Shown here piece after piece: positions 1-5,682 of a DNA stretch of 10,320 bases (the first letter of the stretch is position 1; each line of letters opens with the position of its first letter). Below the pieces are notes generated by a model. It saw nothing but the letters and a program-made list of their open reading frames with translations. It was not told the DNA's origin and made no database searches. Source of the DNA: Oscillospiraceae bacterium (GTDB lineage: Bacteria > Bacillota > Clostridia > Oscillospirales > Ruminococcaceae); contig CAADWC010000274.1 in NCBI GenBank assembly GCA_900752625.1, positions 1 to 10,320 on the forward strand, given 5' to 3'. A program made the position numbers and the translations under genes.

Positions 1-15
1 CCGAAACCGGGTGAC

Positions 16-945
16 CTACCCATGGTCAGGTTGAAGTGGAAGTAAAATTCCATGGAGGACCGAACCGACCTCCGTTGAAAAGGCGGCCGACAGCCTGTGC
101 GCCGTTTCGCATCCGTTCTCGGCAAGGAACTCAAGCAGCGCCGTAACGGTATTTCTGCCCAGTTCAGGTCTTGATCCGTGAGCGGACTGCCCTGTTATTT
201 CGAATCCCTCCTCAGACCTTTTCACCTCACAATCGCACACTATCTCCGGCAGACTTCCTTCATCAAAAGCCGCAGTGCATACAGTTTTCCCGGGAACAGC
301 GTTTATAACCGTTCCTCCGGCTATTCTGCCGAATTTGATCCCGCCGCAGTCAAAGCTTCCTTCTCCCTCGAAGGTCAGATGAAGCATTCCCTTTTCACAG
401 TTAAGCACCGGAAAAGAACCGTCGGGAGTGAATACCATAGACGGAAAGGGTTCCTTTTTCTGATAGTATTCAATATCCTGACAGCCGCCCTCCTCGTTGC
501 CGCCGAAAATGACCCTAAAGCCTTTCTTTACCGGCAGACCAAGTTCCTTTATGCACTTTACCGCATAAAGCACGGCAACGCTGGGACCTTTGTCGTCTAT
601 CGCTCCTCTGCCGTAAATAACTCCGTCCTTAACAGTACAGTCAAAAGGAGGAAAACTCCATCCCTCGCCTGCGGGAACGACGTCGAGATGACTCAGTATT
701 CCAAGGACGGGGTCACCCTCGCCGTAGTCCATAGAAACAGCGTAGTTGTCAAAATTCTTCACATTCATTCCAAGGCTTCTGCCGAAATCCGCTCCCCATT
801 CCAGAGCCTTTGCAGAACCCTCGCCGAAAGGCTTCCCCTCCAAAGGTTCTGACAGGCTGCTGTCGATAGACATTATTTCTTTCATGGACTTGATTACATT
901 ATCAATATTTTTGTCAAAATACTCTGAAATTTCCTTTTCAAACAC
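16..945 (-). CDS. M20-family dipeptidase (PepV/Sapep type), C-terminally truncated or frameshifted
   Basis: This is a cytoplasmic two-metal (Zn or Mn) aminoacyl-peptide hydrolase of the PepV type, expected to cleave dipeptides. Visible catalytic motifs are HLDVVPAG (His87), GRGAIDDKGP (Asp118/119), GGNEEGG (Glu152/153) and TPDGSFP (Asp176). The SAHGSRPELG motif near residue 257 belongs to the lid domain. Family members run to about 450-470 residues; this frame stops at 309, so the last quarter of the catalytic domain and the distal metal-binding His are missing. From about base 60 down to base 1 a different frame stays open, suggesting a frameshift or small deletion rather than a natural end. 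Start choice: a TTG at 946-948 lies only 5 bases from the AAAGGAG site, while the adjacent GTG at 943-945 has a normal 8-base spacing, so I chose GTG. The ribosome site abuts the stop of the phosphoesterase upstream, so the two are probably co-transcribed. The family call is firm; its intactness is not. Confidence 0.85.
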   Translation of the reverse strand: MFEKEISEYFDKNIDNVIKSMKEIMSIDSSLSEPLEGKPFGEGSAKALEWGADFGRSLGMNVKNFDNYAVSMDYGEGDPVLGILSHLDVVPAGEGWSFPPFDCTVKDGVIYGRGAIDDKGPSVAVLYAVKCIKELGLPVKKGFRVIFGGNEEGGCQDIEYYQKKEPFPSMVFTPDGSFPVLNCEKGMLHLTFEGEGSFDCGGIKFGRIAGGTVINAVPGKTVCTAAFDEGSLPEIVCDCEVKRSEEGFEITGQSAHGSRPELGRNTVTALLEFLAENGCETAHRLSAAFSTEVGSVLHGILLPLQPDHG

Positions 946-961
946 CAAAAACGCTCCTTTT

Positions 962-1813
962 TTATTTTGCCGTCAGAGTTGCGCAGATCAGCTGCGAGGG
1001 ATTATTGAGCCTGAACTTACCAAGTCCCGCCGAAACTACCATACTTGCGCCGTATCTTTCGTATACTCCCTTTGTATATTCCGGGAAGAATCTTCTTTCA
1101 GGCGAAAGCAGTCCGCCGACCATCGGAAGCCTGATAATTCCTCCGTGGCAATGACCGGAAAACACTATATCCGCTCCCCATTCAGCGTATTCCTTAAAAG
1201 GAAAAGGATTGTGGGAAAGCAAAACGCAGCATTTTTCAGGATCCGGCTTTCCCAGAAGTTTCTCCAAAACTGTCCGGTCAACCTTTTTAAGCCCGCAATA
1301 GCCTATTCCGTTCGTATTGCGGTAATAATCCATTGAAAGCTCGGCGCCGTATATATTTATATAATCTCCGCCTCTGTATATTCTTTCATGAGCGCTTCTC
1401 AGCACATGAACGCCTTCAGCTTCAAGCTTATAGTTAAGCGCCTCCGATTTAACGGCAGCGTCAGTTTCATGGTTTCCCATGACATAATAAACCGGAGCCA
1501 TCTTCATAAGCCTACGCATCAGCACAAGCTTTGGCGTAAGATTTTCTTCTGATCTGCTGAACAGGTCTCCGGTAAAGAATATATAGTCCGGATCGCAGAA
1601 CCGGCAGGGATTTATTAGATTATTAAAACCGTCGCCGTATCTTTTTTTATGCAGATCAGAAAGATGCAGTATCTTCACTCCCTCAAAGCTTTCGGGAAGC
1701 TTTTTGCATTTTACAGTATAAATATCAGCCACAAGCATACTGTTCTGCACAAAACAGTATGCCGAAAGTGCGGTGGCAAGACCTATCGCCCCCGCAGTTT
1801 TTATTTTGCTCAT
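962..1813 (-). CDS. Membrane-anchored calcineurin-like metallophosphoesterase (YkuE-like)
   Basis: This is a 283-residue binuclear metallophosphoesterase, probably facing the outside of the membrane. Residues about 5-30 form a hydrophobic signal anchor. The catalytic domain then shows the full motif set in order: HLSDLH (Asp53, His55), FTGDLF (Asp83), GNHE (Asn114, His115), LSHNP (His201) and SGHCHGG (His221, His223). The length fits the YkuE-type membrane-bound family, whose substrates are poorly defined; in related proteins, lipid-linked or nucleotide phosphates have been proposed. No residue needed for metal binding is missing. The ATG at 1811-1813 has only a weak purine stretch (AAGAGG, about 12 bases upstream). 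It follows directly on the stop codon of a 12-codon upstream reading frame, so translation may be coupled. The gene is followed by the M20 dipeptidase after about 16 bases. Confidence 0.93.
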   Translation of the reverse strand: MSKIKTAGAIGLATALSAYCFVQNSMLVADIYTVKCKKLPESFEGVKILHLSDLHKKRYGDGFNNLINPCRFCDPDYIFFTGDLFSRSEENLTPKLVLMRRLMKMAPVYYVMGNHETDAAVKSEALNYKLEAEGVHVLRSAHERIYRGGDYINIYGAELSMDYYRNTNGIGYCGLKKVDRTVLEKLLGKPDPEKCCVLLSHNPFPFKEYAEWGADIVFSGHCHGGIIRLPMVGGLLSPERRFFPEYTKGVYERYGASMVVSAGLGKFRLNNPSQLICATLTAK

Positions 1814-1852
1814 TTACCGTAAGCGCCTCTTTTCCGTTAATAGTATTATCAT
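1814..1852 (-). CDS. Possible 12-codon leader peptide upstream of the phosphoesterase
   Basis: ATG at 1850-1852 opens a frame encoding MIILLTEKRRLR and stops with TAA at 1814-1816, immediately before the phosphoesterase ATG and in the same frame. A GGAGG sits at 1857-1861, four bases upstream of this ATG. That is a stronger Shine-Dalgarno than the one in front of the phosphoesterase, though its spacing is shorter than usual. Either this is a coupled leader peptide, or it is a remnant of a longer N-terminus cut off by a stop codon. The peptide is too short to assign a function and could be chance. Confidence 0.35.
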   Translation of the reverse strand: MIILLTEKRRLR

Positions 1853-2068
1853 GGCACCTCCGCCCAGAAATTATGAACGACGCTGCCTTTAAAACCTGTA
1901 CGCATAAAAATGTAAGCGGACTTTTGAACTTAATTTTACTGATGACAAAGCGAAAAGCCGCAGACATACCATTGTTGAATGACAGAGCTTTACAAAACAA
2001 CCGGCAGAAAAATCTTTCAAAAAAGCGCGCAGCCGCCTATTCGGACAAGCTGCAAATAGACATTAAGC
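1853..2068. other. Intergenic region between patatin and phosphoesterase genes
   Basis: This stretch lies between the stop of the patatin-like gene and the leader reading frame of the phosphoesterase. I find no convincing sigma-A promoter: no TTGACA-like and TATAAT-like pair with proper spacing on the minus strand. There is also no strong terminator. The nearest candidates after the patatin stop are a weak AAGCT/AGCTT pairing (about 2046-2068) and a GC-rich run followed by six Ts on the minus strand (about 2022-2040). Whether the phosphoesterase belongs to the upstream transcript cannot be decided from the sequence. Confidence 0.4.
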
Positions 2069-2917
2069 TTATTTGTTAAGATAATCTTTAAGCTGCTGCG
2101 CCGCCCATTCGGCATGATTATAGCCATGGTCGTACAGCCTTTTCAGTTTAACGGGATCTCCCTCGGTCCTGCTTACGTTAAAGGTGGTTTTAGGCGTAAA
2201 CACGCAGACTTTGCCTTCGCCCTGAAGCTGCTTGATCTCGTTTACGCACTCGTTGTATCTTGCCGCTCTCGTCCTCATTGCCTCAACAAATTCAGGATTT
2301 TTCTTATAATACCTTTCGGCAAGTCTGATTGCAGGCTCATCTCTTTTGATATAATCCCTGGGTCGGGTCAGGATTATTATAAGCTTGTCGCAGCCCGCCT
2401 TCAAAGCCTGCTTGTAAGGTATCGAATCCGCAACTCCGCCGTCAAGGTATTTTTCGCCGTTTATTTCTATCTCAGGAAACAGCAACGGAAGAGCGCAGCT
2501 TGCCCGCAGGTGCATAAAGTTTCTGTCGTCCCTGTCGCAGGGAAGATATTTGGCTTTGCCCGTTCTTACATTGGTAACTACGGATATTATTTCACCGGGA
2601 AAAGCTTTAAATGCGTCAAAGTCAAAAGGAAGCTCTTCGTTTGGTACTTTGCCGTAAACGTAATCCATATTGTAAAAGCTTCGGTTTCCTTTTCTGAACA
2701 TATGCCTCAGTCCTGAATATTCCGGACGGTTCATATATTCCGTTGCCAGCGTCAGATTTCTTCCCTTTTGTCCTGAACAATAAGAAACCCCGAAAGCAAT
2801 TCCGGCGGAAACTCCTATAAAGTAATCCGCAATTATATTCTCCTCCAGCAGAAAGTCCAGGATTCCGCAGGAATAAACCGTGCGGCTTCCGCCTCCCTCG
2901 CATACAATTCCAAGCAT
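2069..2917 (-). CDS. Patatin-like phospholipase (YjjU-type)
   Basis: This 282-residue protein is a predicted serine lipid acyl hydrolase using a Ser-Asp dyad. Motifs seen: the oxyanion loop GGGSR at residues 8-12, the nucleophile elbow GVSAG at 35-39 (Ser37), and the acid motif DGG at 159-161, followed by the typical IPY. The oxyanion loop has Thr13 where most family members have a second glycine (GGGxRG), a mild deviation. There is no signal peptide, so it should act in the cytoplasm or on the inner membrane face. The length fits the compact bacterial YjjU group rather than the larger CBS- or NTE-like patatins. The C-terminal third (from about 170) is basic and helical, including an RYYKKNPEF segment. 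Start: ATG at 2915-2917 with GGAGG seven bases upstream, lying inside the end of the upstream gene. Only two bases separate the genes, so the pair is an operon. Confidence 0.93.
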   Translation of the reverse strand: MLGIVCEGGGSRTVYSCGILDFLLEENIIADYFIGVSAGIAFGVSYCSGQKGRNLTLATEYMNRPEYSGLRHMFRKGNRSFYNMDYVYGKVPNEELPFDFDAFKAFPGEIISVVTNVRTGKAKYLPCDRDDRNFMHLRASCALPLLFPEIEINGEKYLDGGVADSIPYKQALKAGCDKLIIILTRPRDYIKRDEPAIRLAERYYKKNPEFVEAMRTRAARYNECVNEIKQLQGEGKVCVFTPKTTFNVSRTEGDPVKLKRLYDHGYNHAEWAAQQLKDYLNK

Positions 2918-2919
2918 AG

Positions 2920-3450
2920 CTATACCTCCGAATCCTGCCGGCTTACATCGGGATTTTCGGACGATAAACCGGAATATACTGTATCTGTATATGCTATTCC
3001 CAGCCCGTCAAGCATCGAATGCATATCGTTTACCGCCTCTGAAACGGCATTATCATTGCACAGCTCGATCACCACTGCATTCTTATCCATAACTGCCGCT
3101 ATTTTCTCAAACTCTTCCAGAGTATAGACCTTATCTGCGAAAATATACGTGCTTCCCGAAATTCTCAGCTGAACTGCGATTTTCTCTGTTTCCGAAGACT
3201 CATCTGCCGCCGGACTTTCACCCTGCGACGCTGTACTCTGCGCACTTTCTTCTCCTGCTCCGGAATCGTCTCCGCTTTTTCTGCCGAGACCGATCCCCAG
3301 ATGATTCATCAGCATAAAAATCGCTATAAGCAGAAGCAGAATTATCAGCATCAGAATAAATCTTTTTTTCTTTTTCTTCTTCATGAGCTTTTTCTCATGT
3401 TTTTCCTGCATTTCCTCGGCAGGATGAATATATTCTCTGTTATCCGACAT
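2920..3450 (-). CDS. Single-pass membrane protein with an ExbD/TolR-like extracytoplasmic domain
   Basis: I do not recognise a named family for this 176-residue protein. Layout: an acidic then lysine-rich cytoplasmic N-terminus (eight Lys in nine residues around 21-29), one transmembrane helix at about 31-48, a flexible Ser/Glu/Ala/Gly linker at 55-90, and a small folded domain at 91-157. That domain has the order of the ExbD/TolR periplasmic fold: a beta strand (VQLRISG), a hairpin (TYIFADKVY), a helix starting TLEEF, a strand (AVVIELCND), a helix (VSEAVNDMHSMLDGLG) and a final strand. This is the pattern I know from E. coli ExbD, but it is a judgement by eye. The helix lacks the membrane Asp that ExbD uses with ExbB, and no ExbB/TolQ partner is present. 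Start: ATG at 3448-3450 with GGAAGG seven bases upstream. It is first in its operon, with an extended -10 promoter at 3587-3615. Confidence 0.85.
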   Translation of the reverse strand: MSDNREYIHPAEEMQEKHEKKLMKKKKKKRFILMLIILLLLIAIFMLMNHLGIGLGRKSGDDSGAGEESAQSTASQGESPAADESSETEKIAVQLRISGSTYIFADKVYTLEEFEKIAAVMDKNAVVIELCNDNAVSEAVNDMHSMLDGLGIAYTDTVYSGLSSENPDVSRQDSEV

Positions 3451-3586
3451 TCCTATCCCTTCCTTTTGTCCGCATAATTTTATTTATGTTATATATGCTT
3501 TACGGCGCTGTGTTGTATTCAGGCAGTACATACGCGATCGTTTAATTTTAAATAAGGCATTGCCGAAGCTGCATTGCGCCGCCTTT

Positions 3587-3615
3587 ATTGTATCACTTTT
3601 TCGCCCCAATTGCAA
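3587..3615 (-). promoter_or_regulatory. Extended -10 sigma-A promoter for the ExbD-like/patatin operon
   Basis: On the minus strand, TTGCAA (3610-3615, four of six to consensus) is followed by a 17-base spacer and TACAAT (3587-3592, five of six). A TGA sits directly before the -10 box, giving an extended -10 element. The predicted start of transcription is near 3580, leaving a leader of about 130 bases before the ATG at 3450. Confidence 0.7.
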
Positions 3616-3711
3616 TATTAAACGACGCATAGAAACACTCTCAATAACCAAAACACAGGCATTATTTTAACAAACTAACCAAAAAGCTGTTATAAAATTT
3701 GATTAAAACAT

Positions 3712-3732
3712 ATATTCACAGTATCCGAATAT
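3712..3732. promoter_or_regulatory. Inverted repeat overlapping the lipoprotein promoter, possible operator
   Basis: ATATTC (3712-3717) and GAATAT (3727-3732) are perfect inverted copies separated by nine bases. They straddle the -35 box and much of the spacer of the plus-strand promoter. The position would suit a repressor site, but AT-rich six-base arms arise easily by chance. Confidence 0.25.
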
Positions 3733-3743
3733 TATGGTATAAT
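3715..3743 (+). promoter_or_regulatory. Strong extended -10 promoter for the lipoprotein gene
   Basis: TTCACA (3715-3720, five of six to TTGACA), a 17-base spacer and a perfect TATAAT (3738-3743) preceded by TGG form a near-consensus extended -10 promoter. The predicted transcription start is near 3750, giving a leader of about 25 bases that carries the GGAGG at 3764-3768. Confidence 0.85.
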
Positions 3744-3775
3744 TTATCTATGCTGCTGTTTTTGGAGGTGCATTG

Positions 3776-4723
3776 ATGAAAAAACGCAAACTAATACTTG
3801 CCGTCTGCGGTCTGATTTCTGTTATTTCAGGATGCACAACTGTAAATACCGGATCTCCTCCGTCCGGAAGAGCCGCTTTGCAAAGCATATGCGACAGCAG
3901 CCCGGCATCCGTCGAAGCTTGTTCTTTCTTTTCCCGATGGAACGGTGAAGAGCTTTTAGCCCATGACGCCGAAAAGGAGGAATTTGTTTTATGCTCCGAC
4001 GGCGAAAGCGTAAACCTCCGGCTATGGAACGACTTTCTCAGCAAGGCAAACAGCGGCAGTCCTGCATCGGTTTCGATTTACTTTCATAATACATTTACCT
4101 TGGTAAATTATTATTATGACGAATCTGCGGAAAAAATGGAATACTCTTTACGCCGCAAATATTATGACGGCCGATCCGTTAAAGAAGAGAACAGGCTTTA
4201 CAGCTGCGATAAAATAACAGCACTGCTCAGTGAAAGCGGAACGGATTACTATATTGGTGATTCCCTTATAATAACGCTTCCGTCCCAGAACACTACATCA
4301 AGATCTGTTCCTTATGAATACGAAATATTCAAAGCGGAAAGCGGAGCAAACGTTTCCTTCCCTTTTGCAGGAATGTTTTCATCCTACAGTGATTTTTTAT
4401 CCTATTTTGAAAAATATAACGAAGAACTTGACCTGCGCGAAATGAAAAACAGTTTTTCCGCTTTTAATGAAAGCGGCGGCTTTAACGCTCACATTGTCTT
4501 TCTTCATGCTGACATGGACGGCTCCGATTCGGTGGAATATTCCGTATCAAACGTTATAAAGGCAGACGGCAAGCTTGAAATCCATCTGAAAAAATATATC
4601 CCAAAAGATAAAAACAACCTGGTAGGCAAATGGCAGACAACGGTAACTGTGCCGTCAGAATATCTTATTGATATAGCTCCTGATGACGTAAGCTGGATCG
4701 TCTACTGCGAATACGAGACCTGA
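3776..4723 (+). CDS. Secreted lipoprotein of unknown function (possible DUF4362-like N-terminal region)
   Basis: This is a 315-residue predicted lipoprotein, exported and lipid-anchored on the outer membrane face. The signal peptide has a basic start (MKKRK), a hydrophobic core and the lipobox I-S-G-C with the lipidated Cys20. The region about 55-150 (a helix around WNDFLSKANSG, then strands rich in Tyr, ending YSCDKI) recalls DUF4362, with conserved-looking Cys and Tyr, though I judge this by eye. The C-terminal half (about 195-315) looks like a separate alpha/beta domain. It has SSYSDFLSYFEKYNEEL and ends VPSEYLIDIAPDDVSWIVY, similar in layout to PrcB-like stress domains found in clostridia. 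Function is unknown. Start: ATG at 3776-3778 with GGAGG seven bases upstream; the TTG one codon earlier is too close. It is transcribed alone from its own strong promoter and ends at a hairpin terminator right at the stop codon. Confidence 0.85.
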   Translation: MKKRKLILAVCGLISVISGCTTVNTGSPPSGRAALQSICDSSPASVEACSFFSRWNGEELLAHDAEKEEFVLCSDGESVNLRLWNDFLSKANSGSPASVSIYFHNTFTLVNYYYDESAEKMEYSLRRKYYDGRSVKEENRLYSCDKITALLSESGTDYYIGDSLIITLPSQNTTSRSVPYEYEIFKAESGANVSFPFAGMFSSYSDFLSYFEKYNEELDLREMKNSFSAFNESGGFNAHIVFLHADMDGSDSVEYSVSNVIKADGKLEIHLKKYIPKDKNNLVGKWQTTVTVPSEYLIDIAPDDVSWIVYCEYET

Positions 4724-4770
4724 AAAGGCCGGCATAAGCCCGAAAAGCTTCGGATCTGCCAGCCTTTTTT
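4723..4770. terminator. Convergent, probably bidirectional Rho-independent terminator
   Basis: AAAAGGC (4723-4729) pairs with GCCTTTT (4762-4768). After one C/A mismatch, GGCA (4731-4734) pairs with TGCC (4757-4760). An inner stem CCGAA (4740-4744)/TTCGG (4749-4753) closes a four-base loop. A run of six Ts (4765-4770) follows on the plus strand, and four Ts on the minus strand. It starts in the lipoprotein stop codon and lies directly after the stop of the minus-strand zinc-ribbon gene, so it serves both convergent genes. Confidence 0.85.
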
Positions 4771-4771
4771 A

Positions 4772-5545
4772 TTACCCGATTTTTTCTCCGCACCGCTGGC
4801 AGAACTTGGCTCCGTCTTTCAGCTCGGCTCCGCAGCCTTTGCACCTTGCGGCTTCCTTTATTACCGCCTGAGCCTTAACGTTGCCGCCGTCGTCCGACGG
4901 ACTCATATAATTGCTGTTTGTAAATTCAAAGCTGGGCTTTACCTCCTCGAACTTACCGCTTTTTTCAACTGCCTGCTCCTCAGCATCCCGGCTTTCCGGC
5001 TCAGCCATATATTTCATATATGGACAGGACACTGAAAAATCGTCGGTAGCGTTTCTTCCCCAAAGCGTAATGCCGCAGATAAACAGAAATATTCCGGATA
5101 AAAGCGGAAGACCGTACACAAGCGCCTGCATTATATACATAAAGCGAGCCTCATCCGAACCTTCGGCCGCAAGCTTCCATGTGCTGTCATTGAACAGGCG
5201 GTAAACAAACAATGCCGGAGCAATGGACATAGCCGCCGATGCGACGGTTATCAGAGCTCCGAATTCAGCACCTATCTTCTTTTTCCTGCGGCTGACGATA
5301 CATACCAGCAGCACCGTCAACGACACCGCAAACAGCACGATTGAATTCTGATACGTCACAAAGTACTCGTCCCATTTTTGTGAGAACAGCGCTTCATTTT
5401 TATAAAATTCTCTGCGGTATATTTCCCTTCCTATAAACTCCAGAGCCGCTCCCGCTCCCGACGCAAGAAAAGCAATAAACGCAAACAGACATGACGCCGA
5501 GCCGGCATCGCAAAGCTTCTTCCTGCTGCTTTTAACAGCTGTCAT
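4772..5545 (-). CDS. Four-helix membrane protein with C-terminal zinc ribbon
   Basis: This 257-residue protein is of unknown function. Four hydrophobic segments are visible at about 16-37, 67-85, 95-116 and 140-163, followed by a polar acidic linker of about 70 residues. It ends in a zinc ribbon with CKGCG (Cys235, Cys238) and CQRCG (Cys249, Cys252), the treble-Cys pattern common at the ends of Firmicutes membrane proteins. With an even number of helices and a basic RRKKK loop after helix 2, the zinc ribbon is probably cytoplasmic. Start: the frame is open to an ATG at 5579-5581, but that one has no ribosome site. ATG at 5543-5545 has AGGAAG seven bases upstream and is preferred. The gene has its own promoter at 5644-5672 and ends at the convergent terminator. 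Its place after yfhO in the same direction could mean a link to surface-glycan work, but this is weak. Confidence 0.85.
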   Translation of the reverse strand: MTAVKSSRKKLCDAGSASCLFAFIAFLASGAGAALEFIGREIYRREFYKNEALFSQKWDEYFVTYQNSIVLFAVSLTVLLVCIVSRRKKKIGAEFGALITVASAAMSIAPALFVYRLFNDSTWKLAAEGSDEARFMYIMQALVYGLPLLSGIFLFICGITLWGRNATDDFSVSCPYMKYMAEPESRDAEEQAVEKSGKFEEVKPSFEFTNSNYMSPSDDGGNVKAQAVIKEAARCKGCGAELKDGAKFCQRCGEKIG

Positions 5546-5637
5546 AAAAACACTTCCTTTTCTGTAACTAAAAACCCGCATTTATAAGATCTCGCACAAT
5601 AAATCTGTCCGTCCTCTAAAGACAGGCTGCAAACCAT
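5542..5637 (-). CDS. Possible leaderless 31-codon upstream reading frame
   Basis: ATG at 5635-5637 lies at the predicted transcription start of the zinc-ribbon gene's promoter. It opens a 31-codon frame whose TGA overlaps the gene's ATG as ATGA. There is no Shine-Dalgarno, so it would have to be translated leaderless. A frame this short staying open is not surprising by chance (roughly one in five), so this is only a candidate. The same leader contains a small hairpin, CTGTC (5605-5609)/GACAG (5621-5625). Confidence 0.15.
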   Translation of the reverse strand: MVCSLSLEDGQIYCARSYKCGFLVTEKEVFL

Positions 5638-5643
5638 GATTAC

Positions 5644-5672
5644 ATGATACCAGCTGTCCGATATATTGTCAA
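5644..5672 (-). promoter_or_regulatory. Near-consensus promoter for the zinc-ribbon membrane protein
   Basis: On the minus strand a perfect TTGACA (5667-5672) is followed by a 17-base spacer and TATCAT (5644-5649, five of six), with TGG directly before it as an extended -10. Predicted transcription start is near 5637, giving a leader of about 92 bases. It begins 11 bases after the yfhO stop codon, with no terminator between, so read-through from yfhO may add to expression. Confidence 0.85.
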
Positions 5673-5682
5673 CGGCGGAATA

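Larger units (their letters stand above)
3451..3775. other. Divergent promoter region between membrane-protein operon and lipoprotein gene
   Basis: This AT-rich gap of about 325 bases separates two divergently transcribed units. It holds one near-consensus promoter in each direction, described separately. The minus-strand leader (about 3580 to 3451) is roughly 130 bases long. It begins with a potential hairpin pairing AAGGC (3554-3558) with GCCTT (3581-3585), and has the 7-base direct repeat GCATTGC at 3557-3563 and 3571-3577. I find no credible coding frame here. Confidence 0.7.

Noticed and set aside
746..1336. Plus-strand reading frame of 196 codons
   Set aside because: It lies opposite the dipeptidase and phosphoesterase genes, has no domain motif, and is poor in the features of a real protein; it is a shadow of the minus-strand genes.
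2114..2716. Plus-strand reading frame of 200 codons
   Set aside because: It lies entirely opposite the patatin gene, whose catalytic motifs are intact; no ribosome site and an unnatural composition.
3557..3577. Direct repeat GCATTGC twice, 14 bases apart
   Set aside because: Only two short copies; not enough for an iteron or operator claim, and part of a GC-rich start of the leader RNA.
5546..5581. Upstream ATG that would lengthen the zinc-ribbon protein by 12 residues
   Set aside because: No Shine-Dalgarno precedes it, while the internal ATG at 5543-5545 has one at the right distance.
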